From assembly GCA_937874345.1 (NCBI GenBank), contig CALNBT010000240.1, positions 1 through 7,197 on the forward strand: a stretch of DNA of 7,197 bases, given 5' to 3'. This stretch comes from an uncultured Prevotella sp. (GTDB lineage: Bacteria > Bacteroidota > Bacteroidia > Bacteroidales > Bacteroidaceae). The translations under genes and the position numbers were made by a program. Positions 6,501 through 7,197 of this stretch are shown in pieces (position 1 is the first letter of the stretch; each line of letters begins with the position of its first letter). The notes under the pieces are model-generated. The model did no database searches. It was given only the letters and a program-made list of their open reading frames with translations, and was not told the origin of the DNA.

Positions 6501-7197
6501 TTTGGCTTCCTTCCGATGGCCGTTTCGGGTTCGGCGGGTGCTGAGGTGCAACGCCCGTTGGCAACGGTTGTTATCGGTGGACTCTTTACGGCCACGCTGC
6601 TGACGGTCATTGTCGTTCCGGTTCTTTACGCCTTAGAAGAGCGATGGAATAGGAGATTCGCAAACAAGAAGGTCGTTAGCGTGGTGGCTGTACTGGCTAT
6701 TTTACAACTGGTTCCTGTGAGTGTTCATGCCCAAAAAACAATCTCGCTTGATTCGGCTATAGCCAAAGCATTGCAATATTATCCAACGATGAAAGCTGCC
6801 CAAATGGAGCTTGAAATGAGCAAAGCACTCCAAGTAACAGCAAAAGATATCGGTGAAACCGAAATTTCAACTGGAGCCGAAGAGCTGGGACGCAAGAGTG
6901 AGGAAGTATGGACGCTTCTTGCCATCAGGCAAAACTTGGATGTACTGGGTATGGGTGCCCGCAGTAAATATCAAAAACAGCGTGTAGAGGTTTCAAAAGC
7001 AACAGGAAAAGTAGTGGAAGCAGACCTTCGACGCGAAGTTAGTATTGACTATGCCAATGCTTTTGTTGCCCAGCAGCGGTTGAAGACATATATCCAACTG
7101 GATTCTGTTTACAGTAATTTTGAATCGGCGGCCAAGTTGCGGTATGAGACACAGGCTACATCTCGATTGGAATATGTGTCGGCAATGAACCAGGCAA
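3516..7197 (+). CDS. CzcA/CusA-family heavy-metal RND efflux pump fused to a TolC-type outer-membrane factor (3' end missing)
   Basis: Proton-driven inner-membrane exporter of metal ions. The frame runs 1227 codons to the window edge without a stop. Residues 1-1048 are a full RND pump: TM1 (about 13-31), the family signature PDITNNQVQV (40-49), TM2-6 starting near 347, TM4 motif DFGIIVDGAVIIVE with Asp398, Asp404 and Glu411 (the proton-relay acids of CzcA), GGEFIP before the second periplasmic lobe (from 569), RFNELLTGVREDIAVKLYGD, and TM8-12 from about 884 to 1040. The DFG/DGA motif and the lack of the three CusA methionines (Gln, Phe and Glu seem to take their places) favour divalent metals over Cu/Ag. 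Residues 1051-1072 resemble a signal peptide. From 1073 on, the sequence is an outer-membrane efflux protein (ISLDSAIAKALQYYPTMKAAQ, then long amphipathic helices). Separate pumps are about 1040 residues, so some 200-250 are missing. ATG 3516 directly precedes the cytoplasmic stub of TM1. It is probably cotranscribed with the His-rich gene; the adaptor subunit should lie downstream. Confidence 0.95.
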   Translation, partial: MINKIIYFSIHHKFVVVLLVVFIIFGGIYSLRTINVDSTPDITNNQVQVITVAQNLSTADIEQFVTYPVELAMANLPGVEDIRSISRFGLSVVTIVFKDNMGTYLPRQLVHEKISEVREQIPEGFGTPEMGPVSTGLGEIYQYTLVPKDPSRYTIQELRTIQDWVIKRQLSLIPGVVEVNSFGGSIKQYEVALSPEKLNSMKTTIGEVFEALRKNNVNTGGAYIEKNHMANFIRGEGLVKNLDDIRNIVVKNKGGVPVLISDVADDVRYGSQVRFGAFMQDGHEAVGGMILMLKGANSNKVVTDVKERMISIQKSLPKDIEIKPFLDRSNLIDRTTSTIARNLIEGALIVIFVLVLLLGSIRGGLITASVIPLSLLFAFILMRIFGVWANLMSLGAIDFGIIVDGAVIIVEGIVHKVESRMKKLQGALTKEDMKEISCQSASTMMNSAFFGQLIILIVFTPILFLTGISDKMFSPMAYTFSFAVIGAIILCLTYVPMISSLWLKPFEDPNGRFARLETKLEKMSTRLMHNILCAYRPVLFSSLRHKAVVLSVALVLLVITGFTFARMGGEFIPSLDEGDIAMQTFLRPGSSLSETIQRESEVEKLLLSSFPEIKTMCSRIGVADIPTDPQGFDFTDGFIILEKDMSKWKSAKTKAELIEKIKKKLSTLPGLNFSFSQPVELRFNELLTGVREDIAVKLYGDDLNELNRLGEQMAGIISKIPGAADVALERTMGLPQITVQYDRQKLAQYGLQIDKLNQYVSAAFAGQKAGVVFEGEKRFDLVVRLSEQNRADIKDLENLFVDTADGTQIPLSEVANISYQPGPMQISRDQTSRRIYVGVNVRDRDVKSLVNDIQHQLDKKLKLPTGYHITYGGEFEKLQEASSRLAIVLPIAMSLIFILLYFALKSVKQSLMIFVAVPLATIGGIFALVVRGMPFSISAGVGFIVLFGVAVLNGLVLINRFNDLKAKGVTNLNRRILRGTSERVRPILLTALAAMFGFLPMAVSGSAGAEVQRPLATVVIGGLFTATLLTVIVVPVLYALEERWNRRFANKKVVSVVAVLAILQLVPVSVHAQKTISLDSAIAKALQYYPTMKAAQMELEMSKALQVTAKDIGETEISTGAEELGRKSEEVWTLLAIRQNLDVLGMGARSKYQKQRVEVSKATGKVVEADLRREVSIDYANAFVAQQRLKTYIQLDSVYSNFESAAKLRYETQATSRLEYVSAMNQA
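6666..6731 (+). other. Internal signal-peptide-like segment at the pump/channel junction
   Basis: Residues 1051-1072 of the fusion protein follow a basic stretch (RWNRRFANKK), then form a hydrophobic core (VVSVVAVLAILQLVPVSV) ending in V-H-A before Gln1073. This is the n-h-c layout and small-residue -3/-1 pattern of a signal peptidase I substrate. RND pumps end in the cytoplasm, so this segment must cross the membrane a thirteenth time to place the channel domain in the periplasm. Cleavage after Ala1072 would free a normal mature outer-membrane factor. Cleavage itself is inferred. Confidence 0.7.

Noticed and set aside
5303..6610. Three consecutive minus-strand open frames (5303-5710, 5622-6119, 6125-6610)
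   Set aside because: All sit opposite the uninterrupted pump gene, two of them overlap each other, and none has a recognisable domain or its own promoter.

Overview
The window looks like chromosomal DNA from a member of the Bacteroidales; Prevotella or Bacteroides relatives are the best guess, but genus cannot be fixed from this sequence. The evidence is threefold. Both recognisable promoters have the Bacteroidetes -7 element TAnnTTTG. No start codon has a Shine-Dalgarno sequence. The protein families are also typical of the phylum: a multi-SLBB exporter, a short His-rich protein of the DUF6769 type, and an RND pump fused to its outer-membrane channel.

Layout: (1) Positions 1 to about 2438, minus strand, hold most of a large polysaccharide-export outer-membrane protein of the Wza/BexD type, with one Poly_export domain and six SLBB repeats. 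Its C-terminus runs off the left edge. (2) Positions 2439-3020 are a divergent intergenic region. It holds a leader of roughly 125 bases for the export gene with a 16-bp near-perfect palindrome, a TACCTTTG promoter element on the minus strand, two short direct repeats, a short coding-like stretch without a proper start, and a TATCTTTG promoter for the rightward operon. (3) Positions 3021-3440, plus strand, encode a small His/Cys-rich exported or membrane-anchored protein. (4) Positions 3516 to the right edge, plus strand, encode a CzcA/CusA-family heavy-metal RND pump. It continues without a stop into an internal signal-peptide-like segment and then a TolC/CusC-type outer-membrane factor, cut by the window edge.

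The two halves appear functionally unrelated. The left gene should belong to a capsule or exopolysaccharide locus extending leftwards. The right pair looks like a metal-efflux operon: the small His-rich protein probably binds or buffers metal in the periplasm, and the fused pump would expel it. The membrane-fusion adaptor (CzcB/CusB type) needed for the tripartite machine is not in the window and is expected downstream. Pump motifs (DFG...D...E in TM4, no Cu/Ag methionine triad) favour a divalent metal such as Zn, Co or Cd over Cu/Ag.

Points most worth a second look are the pump-channel fusion with a signal-peptidase-like site at the junction, the likely leaderless mRNA of the His-rich protein, and the palindrome in the export gene's leader. 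I saw no CRISPR array, tRNA, rRNA, insertion sequence or phage gene.
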